Assembly (NCBI RefSeq): GCF_009905615.1
Contig: NZ_JAAAKW010000005.1
Span: 1 to 64,000 of the forward strand
From: Pseudomonas sp. SLFW
GTDB taxonomy: Bacteria; Pseudomonadota; Gammaproteobacteria; Pseudomonadales; Pseudomonadaceae
DNA length: 64,000 bases
Direction of reading: 5' to 3'
Part shown: in pieces, positions 56,207 through 64,000 of the stretch
Numbering within the stretch: the first letter of the stretch is position 1
Layout: each line of letters begins with the position of its first letter
Position numbers and translations under genes: made by a program
The notes under the pieces: generated by a model
What the model was told of the DNA's origin: nothing
The model's input: the letters and a program-made list of their open reading frames with translations, nothing else
Databases searched by the model: none

Positions 56207-57205
56207 GTGGTCAAAATGGAGGACGTGGCGCGACGGGCTCGGGTGTCGACATCGACGGTGTCCCACGTGCTGAACGGCACGCGCAAGGTCAGCCCGGAAA
56301 CGGTGGAGGCGGTGCAGCAGGCGGTGCGGGAGTTGGGCTACATCCCCAACACCCTCGCGCGCTCGCTGGCCCGCTCGCGCACCAACACCATCGGCGTGGC
56401 GATTTCGGCGCTGTCCAACCACTATTTCAGCGAGACCGTTCACGCCATTGAGACCGAGTGTGCGCGCCACGGCATCATGATGCTGTTCGTCGACACCCAC
56501 GACGATCCCGCGCAGGAATTGCGCGTGGTCAGGGCGCTGCACCATCGGCGGGTGGACGGCATCCTCCTGGCCCCCTCCAGCGATCCCGAACAGGCGGCGC
56601 TGGCCTATCTCCAGGCCAATGCCATCCCCACGGTGCTGGTAGATCGGCTTGCGGCAGACGGCTTCGATCAGGTCGGGGTCGAGAATCGCGATTCGACCCG
56701 CGAACTGGTCACGCACCTGATCGGCCACGGTCACACTCGCATTGCCATGATCGCCGGCCATCGCGGGTTGAGCACCACCGAGGAGCGCATCGACGGTTAT
56801 CGCCTGGCGCTGGAAGATGCCGGTCTGACGTTCGACGACACGCTGCTGGTCAACGGCGAATCCAACAGCGAGTCGGCGCGCAAGGCGGCTGCGGGATTGC
56901 TGGCTCTGGCCACGCCGCCGACCGCGATCATGGCCGCCAACAACCTGATGACCATTGGCGCCATGCACGCGTTGCGGGATGCGAAGATTGCGGTGCCCGA
57001 GCAGATGGCGTTGGTGGGTTTTGATGATTTCGACTGGGCGGATTTTTTCCTGCCACGTTTGAGTGTCATTGCGCAGCCGGTGCAAGCCCTGGGTGAGCGC
57101 GCTGTGCAACTGCTGCTGCAACGCATCGACAACCCAGAGGGCCGACGAGGCTCGGAGCGATTGGCCGCGACGTTACGCATCCGAAACTCATGTGGATGCC
57201 CTTGA
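56207..57205 (+). CDS. LacI-family transcriptional regulator
   Basis: The 332-residue repressor has the LacI helix-turn-helix (MEDVARRARVSTSTVSHVLNG), hinge helix (NTLARSLARSRT) and a sugar-binding core (IGVAISALSNHYFSE, DGILLAPSS, GFDDFDWADFFLPRLSVI). The C-terminus has an RxSCGCP-like end (RNSCGCP) seen in RbsR-type proteins. GTG 56207 is best spaced from GGAGGG; GTG 56198 is too close and ATG 56216 cuts the helix-turn-helix. It likely controls the palindrome at 52279. Confidence 0.93.
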   Translation: MVKMEDVARRARVSTSTVSHVLNGTRKVSPETVEAVQQAVRELGYIPNTLARSLARSRTNTIGVAISALSNHYFSETVHAIETECARHGIMMLFVDTHDDPAQELRVVRALHHRRVDGILLAPSSDPEQAALAYLQANAIPTVLVDRLAADGFDQVGVENRDSTRELVTHLIGHGHTRIAMIAGHRGLSTTEERIDGYRLALEDAGLTFDDTLLVNGESNSESARKAAAGLLALATPPTAIMAANNLMTIGAMHALRDAKIAVPEQMALVGFDDFDWADFFLPRLSVIAQPVQALGERAVQLLLQRIDNPEGRRGSERLAATLRIRNSCGCP

Positions 57206-57235
57206 GCGTCTTTCGCTGACAGGAACTGAACAACG

Positions 57236-58720
57236 ATGAGTCATGCTGTTTCTCTGGGCATCGATCTGGGCACCTCGGAAGTCAAGGCCGTGCTGATGAG
57301 CGCCGAGGCTGAGGTGCTGGGACAGGCGGGGGCGCGTATCAGCGTGTCGCGCCGCCAATCCGGCTGGTCGGAGCAGAATCCTGCCGATTGGTGGCAGGCC
57401 TGCGTGACCGCGCTGGATCAACTGCGCGCCGAACAACCCGAGGCGTGGAAACGCATCGAATGCATTGGACTGTCGGGGCAGATGCACGGCGCGGTCTTAC
57501 TCGATCAGGCAAACGAGGTGCTTTATCCCGCCATCCTCTGGGACGATTCCCGAGCGATGGCGCAAGCCGAGCAACTGAACCGCGACTTTCCCGATTACGC
57601 CGACGCGACTGGCAGCCTGGCGATGGCCGGGCTGACGGCGCCGAAGCTGCTGTGGCTCAAGCAGCACGAGCCCGCGTTGTTCGCCCGCATCCACTGCGTC
57701 TTGTCGCCCAAGGATTACCTGCGATTGCTGTTGACCGGCGAGCAGGTCAGCGACATGTCGGACGCAGCGGGCACTCTCTGGCTCGACGTGGCCAGGCGCG
57801 AATGGTTCGCGCCGATGCTCCACGCCACTAGCTTGACCCTGGCGCAGATGCCGCGCCTGCTGGAAGCCGATCAATTGTCGGGCCACCTGACGACTGAAGC
57901 GGCCCGGCAGCTCAAACTCCCCGTGAACCTGCCCGTAGCGGCCGGGGGCGGGGACAACCCGGTCTCGGCGGTGGGCATCGGCGCCGTCAATGCCGGGGAT
58001 GCGTTCGTCACCCTCGGCACCAGCGCCGCCATCGTCGCGATCACCGATCACGCGGCGGGTCATCCACCAAGCGCCGTGCACAGTTTCTGCCATGCGCTGC
58101 CGAACCGCTGGTACACCATGGGCGCGATGCTCGCGGGCGCCAGTTGTCTGCGCTGGGTGACACGCTTGCTCGGTCAGCCGGACGAACAAACGCTGCTGGA
58201 CTTGATCAACACCACGCTGCCGGTCAGTCAGCCTGTCGCCGAAAACGCCCCGCTGTTCTTGCCGTATCTCGCGGGCGAGCGCACCCCTTATAACGACCCG
58301 TTGCTGCGGGGCGGCTTCATGAACCTGGGGCATGACAGCACGCCCGCGATGCTCGGTTATGCCGTGCTGGAAGGTGTCGGTTTCGGGTTGCTGGATGCAA
58401 TGAATGCCGCGCTGTCGGCAGGCGCATCGGTCAACGCCTGCGCGCTGGTGGGCGGTGGCGCGCGCAGCGAATACTGGGCGCAGTTGCTGGCCAATATTCT
58501 GGAGCGGGAAGTCTTCACCTTACAGGGCAGCGAATTGAGCGCGTGCATCGGGGCCGCGAAACTCGGGTTCATGGCGATCGGGCAGGGGGCCGATCTGCCA
58601 CGGCAAGGTCTGCCGATCAAGGCGCGGTATCAGCCCATGCCATCGGCACAACCCGTTTTGCAGGCGCGGTACAGGAAGTTTCGGGGGCTGCTGCCCGCTG
58701 CTCGCGGGTTGCACGACTGA
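57236..58720 (+). CDS. xylB: Xylulokinase (FGGY family)
   Basis: The 494-residue kinase has the N-terminal phosphate-binding GIDLGTSEVKAV, SGQMHGAVLLD and AILWDDSRA typical of xylulokinase, the adenosine/phosphate blocks FVTLGTSAAI and GGGARSEYWAQLLA, and YLAGERTPYNDP. It would phosphorylate D-xylulose to D-xylulose-5-phosphate, feeding the pentose phosphate pathway. It is 30 bp after the LacI gene. No xylose isomerase or polyol dehydrogenase is next to it, so the sugar is either D-xylulose itself or is first converted by enzymes elsewhere. Confidence 0.93.
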   Translation: MSHAVSLGIDLGTSEVKAVLMSAEAEVLGQAGARISVSRRQSGWSEQNPADWWQACVTALDQLRAEQPEAWKRIECIGLSGQMHGAVLLDQANEVLYPAILWDDSRAMAQAEQLNRDFPDYADATGSLAMAGLTAPKLLWLKQHEPALFARIHCVLSPKDYLRLLLTGEQVSDMSDAAGTLWLDVARREWFAPMLHATSLTLAQMPRLLEADQLSGHLTTEAARQLKLPVNLPVAAGGGDNPVSAVGIGAVNAGDAFVTLGTSAAIVAITDHAAGHPPSAVHSFCHALPNRWYTMGAMLAGASCLRWVTRLLGQPDEQTLLDLINTTLPVSQPVAENAPLFLPYLAGERTPYNDPLLRGGFMNLGHDSTPAMLGYAVLEGVGFGLLDAMNAALSAGASVNACALVGGGARSEYWAQLLANILEREVFTLQGSELSACIGAAKLGFMAIGQGADLPRQGLPIKARYQPMPSAQPVLQARYRKFRGLLPAARGLHD

Positions 58721-58939
58721 GAAGTGGCGGGCCAGCGCCGTCTGACCGCATTTTTTTTGGAACGCGTTTTCAACGGGGCGGTCGGAGTGGTGGGTGATGG
58801 CCGACGGCCCTGCTCACATTGGCTTCGACGACCGCTTCACTGTCATCACTCCGACACGTTCTCCGGGCAAAGTAGTGCGAGCGTCGTTAAGCCTGTTGAT
58901 TGTCAATTCGACGTTTTGCAACCGCTATCGGGATGACTT

Positions 58940-59341
58940 ATGAGTGCCACGGACGCCAGCGCCATCAAATACAAGGGATTGAAACGCCGCGCCACGGTCA
59001 TTTATCGACGTGATGGAGACATTCTCTTCGTTCGGAAACGCCGGTCGAAATGGAATCTTCCCGGCGGGCGCGTCGAGCGGGGCGAAACCCCTCTGCAAGC
59101 CGCTAAGCGCGAGATGTCGGAAGAAACCGGCCTCAGCTTCGACCGCCTGACGTATGTGTCAGAATACAAGCAGGATAACGTCGTGCACTTCCTGTTCGAA
59201 GCGCGACGGACCTTGTCCAAGAAGCCCCGTCCCTGCAACGAAATCGACGACTGTCGCTGGATCAGCGCCAAGCGGCTGGCCAAACGCAATGTGCGTGAGC
59301 CTATCCGCGATTTGCTCAAGCGCTGCGCCACCGACCTGTAG
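58940..59341 (+). CDS. NUDIX hydrolase
   Basis: The 133-residue protein has a complete Nudix box: GGRVERGETPLQAAKRE followed by MSEETGLS, i.e. G-x5-E-x7-R-E-x2-E-E-x-G-L. It hydrolyses nucleoside-diphosphate-linked substrates such as oxidised nucleotides or ADP-sugars; the exact one is unknown. ATG 58940 follows a weak site. The 219-bp gap before it (58721-58939) contains GTCGGAGTG facing CACTCCGAC about 60 bases apart and nothing else clear. Confidence 0.93.
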   Translation: MSATDASAIKYKGLKRRATVIYRRDGDILFVRKRRSKWNLPGGRVERGETPLQAAKREMSEETGLSFDRLTYVSEYKQDNVVHFLFEARRTLSKKPRPCNEIDDCRWISAKRLAKRNVREPIRDLLKRCATDL

Positions 59342-59369
59342 ACGCTGAACGCTAGTCTTCCCTCAGTGG

Positions 59370-59690
59370 TCAGACGCCTTTCATGACCGGGCGGCTCTGA
59401 GCCGACGGCAGCAGCCGCAATCCGGCGCTCTGCACGGGGTGCTGCCGATCCAGAATGAGGCGCTGATACTGCTGTTTCATTTCGCAGATCACAGGCCCCA
59501 TAAGCGGGTGTTTCCTGAAATTCCCCAAACGCTGATCGATGATCTGTTCCACCCGGCGGAGGGCAGGGCCGGTGTCGTTCGCGGTCATGCAACCCGTCGT
59601 GACGGCCAGCAGTTCATCGTCGATCGCGGCCAGCAGGCGCTGGGCCACAGCTATGTCGTGGGTAAAGGTGGTGACTTCCGGAATGTCCAT
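59370..59690 (-). CDS. Hypothetical protein, helical, 106 aa
   Basis: The open frame extends to 59843, but GGAG at the right distance before ATG 59690 gives a 106-residue protein. It starts DIPEVTTFTHDIAVAQRLLAA (in pieces) and has helix-rich, charged segments (RRVEQIIDQRLGNFRKHP, EMKQQYQRLILDRQ). There is no signal peptide, membrane helix or known motif; the C-terminal Arg/Ser/Pro-rich tail looks disordered. I do not recognise a family. It is convergent with the NUDIX gene. The 259-bp gap to the next gene holds nothing else I can support. Confidence 0.6.
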   Translation of the reverse strand: MDIPEVTTFTHDIAVAQRLLAAIDDELLAVTTGCMTANDTGPALRRVEQIIDQRLGNFRKHPLMGPVICEMKQQYQRLILDRQHPVQSAGLRLLPSAQSRPVMKGV

Positions 59691-59949
59691 TAACTCGCTC
59701 CAAAACGCGCTGAAAGAAGGCCAAAAGGCCGTGCCATCAGTGAACGAAGACCGCTGAAAGTGCCATTCCAGAGCCTTCGAGGCGGTGCATGGTAACGCGA
59801 CTCGAGTCATCATACGAGTGCGCGGCGATGACAATGTTTTCATTCATCGGGAGCGGCACATCGTGATGTGAGAAGGTCAGCGTAGCTTATGAATGGCATT
59901 CCGGGAGTGGATCAAGGGTGCAGCGCCTGGCAGGACGGGAGGTCGGTTT

Positions 59950-60294
59950 TCAGGTGCCGAGATGTCCATGGTCACAACATCTTGCTGTTGCGGAGGATGG
60001 AAACGCACGGGCCGAGACCTTGCTCACCGACTCCGCGCCCAGCAGGTTGATCAGTTCGCCGAGGGCCGGGTGGTGGAAGTGGCGTTCCATCGCCTGCGTG
60101 GATTCCCACAGGCCGGTGAGGATCCAGAGACCGCTTCGCCCATGGCTGTGCAGGGCCTGATAGGTGATGCACCCCGGCGTGTCGAGCATGAGGGTCGCGA
60201 GCGACGAGAGCTGCGACGCGCACGACGAGGCGGCAAGGTGTCGGGTGTGAACCTCGATAATGCTGATCGCTTCTGTCACGGGGGCATTCCTCAT
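59950..60294 (-). CDS. Antibiotic-biosynthesis-monooxygenase (ABM) domain protein
   Basis: The 114-residue protein has the dimeric ferredoxin-like ABM pattern: IIEVHTRH at the start, LDTPGCITYQALHS in the middle and LWILTGLWESTQAMERHFHHPALGELINLL toward the end. Such proteins act as small monooxygenases or quinol-handling enzymes. The C-terminal 20 residues are unusual (HGHLGT end). It starts 26 bp after the SDR stop on the same strand, so the two are probably one operon under the divergent LysR regulator. Confidence 0.8.
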   Translation of the reverse strand: MRNAPVTEAISIIEVHTRHLAASSCASQLSSLATLMLDTPGCITYQALHSHGRSGLWILTGLWESTQAMERHFHHPALGELINLLGAESVSKVSARAFPSSATARCCDHGHLGT

Positions 60295-60320
60295 GGGGTC
60301 GTCGCTCTCAGGCGAATGTC

Positions 60321-61061
60321 TCAGGCGAAGCCGCCGTTGGCGCGCAGCACTTGCGAATTGATCCAGCCGCCGTCCGGGCCTGCCAGAAATGCCACCGCAC
60401 TGGCGATGTCGTCCGGGGTGCCAAGGCGTTCCAGCGGGGCCAGTTGCGCGATGTGCTGAATCTGCTCCGGGGTTTTGCCCTCAAGGAACAGATCGGTGCC
60501 GACAGGGCCAGGGGCCACGGCGTTGACGGTGATGCGACGACCGCGCAGCTCATTCGCCAGCACGTGGACCAACCCTTCGACACCGGCCTTGGAGGCAATG
60601 TACGGACCGTAGGCCGGGAACGATTTGGCGATCACGCTGGTGGACAACGCGATGATGCGGCCGCCGTCTTCGACATGAGCGGCAGCCTGGGCCAGCACCA
60701 GAAACGCGCCGCGCAAGTTGGTTGCGATCACCTTGTCAAAGTCCGCCAGGCTGCCTTCGCTGATGCTTGCCATCGGCATCACGCCAGCGCTGTTGACCAC
60801 GACATCAATCCTGCCGAACGCATCTTTGGCGGCACGGAACAAGGTCGCGACTTCGTCTGGCTGACCGACGTCGGCCTGCACCGCGATGGCTTTTCCGCCT
60901 GCCGCTTCGATGGTCGCGACGGTTTCCTGCGCCTTGGCGGCGTTGTGGGTGAAGTTGACCACCACAGCAAACCCGTCAGCGGCCAGGCGGGTGGCGATGG
61001 CTTGGCCGATGCCACGGGAACCGCCGGTGACGATGGCGGTGTGCACGATCTTGTCAGTCAT
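60321..61061 (-). CDS. Short-chain dehydrogenase/reductase (classical SDR)
   Basis: The 246-residue SDR has TGGSRGIG, VVNSAG, catalytic Ser (ALSTS) and YIASK (Tyr-x-x-x-Lys), plus the PG motif VAPGPVGTDLF. The layout is that of 3-oxoacyl-ACP-reductase-like SDRs acting on various carbonyls. It is divergent from the LysR gene at 61184 with a 122-bp gap and is followed by the ABM gene. The substrate is not determined. Confidence 0.93.
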   Translation of the reverse strand: MTDKIVHTAIVTGGSRGIGQAIATRLAADGFAVVVNFTHNAAKAQETVATIEAAGGKAIAVQADVGQPDEVATLFRAAKDAFGRIDVVVNSAGVMPMASISEGSLADFDKVIATNLRGAFLVLAQAAAHVEDGGRIIALSTSVIAKSFPAYGPYIASKAGVEGLVHVLANELRGRRITVNAVAPGPVGTDLFLEGKTPEQIQHIAQLAPLERLGTPDDIASAVAFLAGPDGGWINSQVLRANGGFA

Positions 61062-61183
61062 GAAGAGCTCCGGTCATTCGAGTGGGTGGGCATGAGCGCC
61101 CTGTGATGCCCATGGTGCTTGTTTGTTGTTGCCGGATAAATACGTATAGATTGGCAACACTATTCAGCAGGGAACAACAATGC

Positions 61184-62113
61184 ATGGACCGTTTCGACTC
61201 GCTTCAGCTGTTCACTCGCATCGTCGAGCTGAGCAGTTTCAGCCGGGCGGCTGCGGTGCTGAACATCCCCCGCGCAACCGCGACCCATGCGATCAAGGAA
61301 CTTGAGAACAGGCTGGGCATCCGCTTGCTGGAGCGCACCACACGACACGTGCGCCCGACCGTCGACGGACAGGCGTTCTACGAGCGTTGCGTGTTTGTGC
61401 TGAGCGAGCTGGACGACGCCGAGTCATCGCTGCGTCACGTCGCCTCGAACCCGCAAGGCGTATTACGGGTGGACATGCATGGCACCCACGCCACCAAAAT
61501 CGTGCTGCCGAGAATCGACGAGTTCAGAGCGCGCTACCCCGGCATCGAACTGACCGCCAGCGGGGGAGACCGGCTGGTCGATCTGGTCCAAGAGGGAGTG
61601 GATTGCGTCGTGCGCGCTGGCACCCCTCGCGACTCTACGCTGGTCGCTCGACCGCTGGCCGTGATGCCACAAACCATTTGCGCCAGCCCGGACTACCTGA
61701 AGCGGTTCGGCACTCCCCGGACGCCGGACGACCTGGCGAGCCATCAAGTCGTCAAATTCTTCTCCAGCACCGGCTCATCGAGTTTTCCGCTGGAATTGAT
61801 CATCGACGGCCAGATCCGCTCGTTCGACCTCGACGGTTGGATGGCGGTCAACGACGCGGAAAGCTACGTGGTGTGTGCACTGCGCGGATGCGGCCTGATT
61901 CAGGTGCCGCGTTACCACATTGAGGAGGCGTTGGATGATGGGCGACTGGTCGAGGTCTTGCGTGATTGCCAAAGCCCGGGCCTGTCAGTGTCCGCGATGT
62001 ACCCGCACCACCGGTATCTGTCGCCGAGGGTGCGGGTGTTTATCGACTGGTTGAGCGAGGTGTATCGGGACCGGTTTGGGGCGTTGCCGGGAGATTATCG
62101 GGAGGCGACATGA
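61184..62113 (+). CDS. LysR-family transcriptional regulator
   Basis: The 309-residue regulator has a winged helix (LFTRIVELSSFSRAAAVLNIPRATATHAIKELENRLG in pieces, RTTRHVRPTVDG) and a ligand domain with FPLELIIDG and VVCALRGCGLIQVPRYHIEEAL. This is the CrgA-like branch, which often represses a divergent oxidoreductase gene. ATG 61184 was chosen; the open frame begins at 61082 without a ribosome site. The SDR/ABM operon diverges upstream. Confidence 0.94.
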   Translation: MDRFDSLQLFTRIVELSSFSRAAAVLNIPRATATHAIKELENRLGIRLLERTTRHVRPTVDGQAFYERCVFVLSELDDAESSLRHVASNPQGVLRVDMHGTHATKIVLPRIDEFRARYPGIELTASGGDRLVDLVQEGVDCVVRAGTPRDSTLVARPLAVMPQTICASPDYLKRFGTPRTPDDLASHQVVKFFSSTGSSSFPLELIIDGQIRSFDLDGWMAVNDAESYVVCALRGCGLIQVPRYHIEEALDDGRLVEVLRDCQSPGLSVSAMYPHHRYLSPRVRVFIDWLSEVYRDRFGALPGDYREAT

Positions 62114-62197
62114 GTCGCTCGGCTTTGGCGCTGGCGTCTTCGGGCCATAGCGTCCGCTGATGTTTCGTCCCTCGCACGATGGAACATGGCCGAAGGC

Positions 62198-63082
62198 TCA
62201 GACAAACACCTCACGTTCCTGTTCGAACATGTCCGCCACCACATCTGCCACCATGCGGATGGACGCATTTTTCCGGTCGCGGCTTCGAGTGAGGAGGTAC
62301 ACCTCTCGGCTCGCAGGAAGCGCACCGAGGTCGCAGATCCGCAATGCGGGGTCTTGCCTGCCAATGTAGTGCGGGATCAGCGCGAGTCCGATACCTGAGC
62401 GGGCGGCCATGGACTGCAAAAACTGGTCTTTGGCACGAAATGCCACGCGCGCGCGTGGGAAGTGCTTCGTCAGCCATGCCGCTTGCGTCAGGTAGGCATC
62501 GGCCTCGTTGAAACCGATGAACACCAAATCGCTTCCTGCCTCAGCGGCGCGGCAGGCGTGTTCAGTGCCGTAGAAACCGTAGCCAATGGTGGTCAGTGGC
62601 CGCGCAATGATGTCGCCGTCTTTTGGTGCATCCACGCGAATCGCGATGTCGGCCTCATGCCGTTCCAGGCTCACCGATCGAAGGGCTGGTGCAAGGTCGA
62701 TGTTCAATCGGGGGTAACGGGCCGCCAATACCGGAAGGCGGGTGATCAGAAAGCCGTTGGAGAGGCCGGGGGAGGAGCTGATCCGGATGAGGCCCGAGGG
62801 CGTTCCATCGTGCGTGCCATTGGTGAGCGCCTGCGCTGCGTCCTCCATCTCGCTGGCCGCCTGCAACGCGTGCGTGCCTGCCAGCGTCAGGACATACCCG
62901 TCTGGCCGTCGCTCGACGAGTTTTTCTCCCAGGGCGTCCTCAAGAGAGTGAATGCGTCGGGCGATCGTGGCGTGGCTGACAGACAGCATCCGCGCGGCTG
63001 CGGAAAGGCTGCCATGCCGAGCGAGGGCCAGGAAGACGCTGACATCTTGCCAATCGAGGGCTGTTCGTTTTTGATCAGTCAT
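62198..63082 (-). CDS. LysR-family transcriptional regulator
   Basis: The 294-residue regulator has the helix-turn-helix (VSVFLALARHGSLSAAARMLSVSHATIARRIHSLE in pieces; ERRPDGYVLTLAG) and a ligand domain ending at RMVADVVADMFEQEREVFV. It starts at ATG 63082 and is divergent from the SDR at 63163 with an 80-bp gap, the usual arrangement for a regulator of the adjacent gene. It is convergent with the previous LysR gene. Confidence 0.94.
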   Translation of the reverse strand: MTDQKRTALDWQDVSVFLALARHGSLSAAARMLSVSHATIARRIHSLEDALGEKLVERRPDGYVLTLAGTHALQAASEMEDAAQALTNGTHDGTPSGLIRISSSPGLSNGFLITRLPVLAARYPRLNIDLAPALRSVSLERHEADIAIRVDAPKDGDIIARPLTTIGYGFYGTEHACRAAEAGSDLVFIGFNEADAYLTQAAWLTKHFPRARVAFRAKDQFLQSMAARSGIGLALIPHYIGRQDPALRICDLGALPASREVYLLTRSRDRKNASIRMVADVVADMFEQEREVFV

Positions 63083-63162
63083 TGATCGAAGATAGGGAAT
63101 TTCTGAACAGCTGACAACGCTTTATCGTCTGCTCACTCAACGAGCATTCAAGGAGTCAAGCC

Positions 63163-63873
63163 ATGTCAGATTTCAAGAAAGTCGCCATCGTCACCGGCGC
63201 ATCACAGGGGATGGGCGAAGCGATCGTGCAGGCGTACCGCGCAAGAGGTTACGGCGTCGTCGCCACATCCCGCACGATCCAGCCCTCCCATGACGCAGGC
63301 CTGGTGACCGTCGCAGGGGACATTGGGGATCCGGAAACGAGCAAGCGGCTGGTGGCGGCGGCCCTGGAGACATTTGGCCGCATCGATACGCTGGTGAACA
63401 ACGCCGGCATCTTTATTGGCAAAGCGTTTACCGACTACACGGAAGAAGACTACCGCCTGAAATTGAAGACCAACCTGGACGGTTTCTTCTTCGCGACCCA
63501 GACAGTCATTCCGGTGATGCTGAAACAAGGCACCGGCCACGTCGTGCAGATCACGGCCTCCACCGCCGAGTTCGCCAGCTCACTGTCTCCTGCCTTCATT
63601 GCCATGTTGACCAAAGGCGGCATGAATTCCGCCACCAAAAGCCTGGCCATCGAGTACGCCACAAAGGGCATTCGGGTCAATGCCGTTGCCCCCGGTGTGA
63701 TCCGAACGCCGATGCACGACCCTGCGATGGTCGAGCAACTGGCAGGGTTCCACCCCATGAAAAAGCTGGGCGAGGTCGAGGACATCGTCCGTGCGGTGCT
63801 TTATCTGGAAGATGCCGCCTTCTCGACGGGGGAGATCCTGCACGTTGACGGCGGCCTTATCGCCGGTCGTTGA
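63163..63873 (+). CDS. SDR-family protein lacking the catalytic tyrosine
   Basis: The 236-residue protein has the SDR cofactor motif TGASQGMG, VNNAG and a Ser-like block ITASTAEFA, and ends with the typical LHVDGG. At the active site the Tyr-x-x-x-Lys pattern is absent: the Lys of LTKGG is kept, but the residue four before it is Ala (FIAMLTK). Normal catalysis is therefore doubtful unless another residue takes over; a related SDR branch with LTKGG-x-N-x-ATK shares this look. AAGGAG precedes ATG 63163. It is divergent from the LysR gene. Confidence 0.9.
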   Translation: MSDFKKVAIVTGASQGMGEAIVQAYRARGYGVVATSRTIQPSHDAGLVTVAGDIGDPETSKRLVAAALETFGRIDTLVNNAGIFIGKAFTDYTEEDYRLKLKTNLDGFFFATQTVIPVMLKQGTGHVVQITASTAEFASSLSPAFIAMLTKGGMNSATKSLAIEYATKGIRVNAVAPGVIRTPMHDPAMVEQLAGFHPMKKLGEVEDIVRAVLYLEDAAFSTGEILHVDGGLIAGR

Positions 63874-63898
63874 TCGTGAGCGCAGGGCGGTGACAATG

Positions 63899-63918
63899 CC
63901 CCGCGCTTCGGCGCGGGG
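63899..63918 (+). other. CCCCGCGC-TTCG-GCGCGGGG hairpin
   Basis: An 8-bp perfect stem closes the stable TTCG (UUCG) tetraloop, 25 bp after the SDR stop codon. No T-run follows, so it may be an mRNA end stabiliser or part of termination. Confidence 0.6.
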
Positions 63919-63977
63919 GATTGCTGCCGGAGTGCCGTTGTTGCAACCTCGTCGTTCATTTATGTACGAGGTGGAGC

Positions 63978-64000
63978 ATGGACTGGAGCGACATGCGGAT
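63978..64000 (+). CDS. Start of a probable LysR-family regulator gene (3' truncated by window edge)
   Basis: ATG 63978 follows GAGGTGGAGC and opens MDWSDMR at the window end. MDWSD[LMV]R is a common start of LysR-type regulators, but only seven residues can be seen, so the call rests on this similarity and on context. Confidence 0.45.

Noticed and set aside
1..64000. CRISPR arrays, tRNA or rRNA genes, phage genes
   Set aside because: No regularly spaced direct repeats, cloverleaf-like segments or phage structural genes were seen; the repeated sequences are paired inverted REPs.

Overview
The window is about 61-62% GC chromosomal DNA from a Pseudomonas, most likely of the fluorescens/syringae branch. 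The evidence is the complete kdpFABC-kdpDE locus, the moxR/DUF58/tgpA operon, DNA polymerase II (polB), a PvdH/PvdF-type siderophore gene set, and many REP-doublet (REPIN) palindromes of Pseudomonas type. There are no tRNA or rRNA genes, no transposases and no CRISPR array.

Region 1 (1-11138) is the end of a non-ribosomal siderophore locus. It holds the last module of an NRPS (A-T-E-TE, cut by the left edge), a 2,4-diaminobutyrate aminotransferase, a TonB-dependent receptor with a Fur-like box, an MbtH-like protein, a SyrP/TauD-type dioxygenase, a PvdF-like hydroxyornithine formyltransferase and an FhuF-like ferric reductase. A roughly 830-bp imperfect palindrome, made of two inverted copies of a dispersed repeat around a REPIN, splits the locus between receptor and mbtH. 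Region 2 (11298-14345) holds an SDR, a 14-TM drug exporter and a small acidic protein.

Region 3 (14436-22582) looks like one GntR/HutC-type regulon: regulator, polar amino-acid-type ABC transporter, a flavin dehydrogenase pair that together could oxidise D- and L-2-hydroxy acids, and a 2-oxoglutarate/Fe(II) oxygenase. Three copies of a GT-N-TA-N-AC operator sit in front of three transcription units. Region 4 (22788-31032) is the high-affinity potassium system kdpFABC with its sensor kinase and response regulator; REPINs lie on both sides of kdpD.

Region 5 (31054-49664) is core and mixed: patatin-like phospholipase, small lipoprotein, moxR-DUF58-tgpA-CHAD, thioesterase, chemoreceptor, tatD, MltF-like transglycosylase, a PI-PLC-like enzyme, oxidoreductase, LysR regulator, class-III aminotransferase and a CPG2-like peptidase. 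Region 6 (49834-58720) is polB followed by a sugar ABC operon (27-codon leader ORF, ATPase, permease, binding protein, LacI regulator, xylulokinase) headed by a LacI-type palindrome. Region 7 (58940-64000) has a NUDIX hydrolase, small proteins, two SDR/LysR divergent pairs and the start of another probable LysR gene.

The most interesting leads are the three-operator 2-hydroxy-acid regulon, the siderophore set, the long palindrome inside that set, the coupled leader ORF of the sugar operon, two tiny overlapping ORFs in the leader at 43186-43301, and an SDR lacking its catalytic tyrosine.
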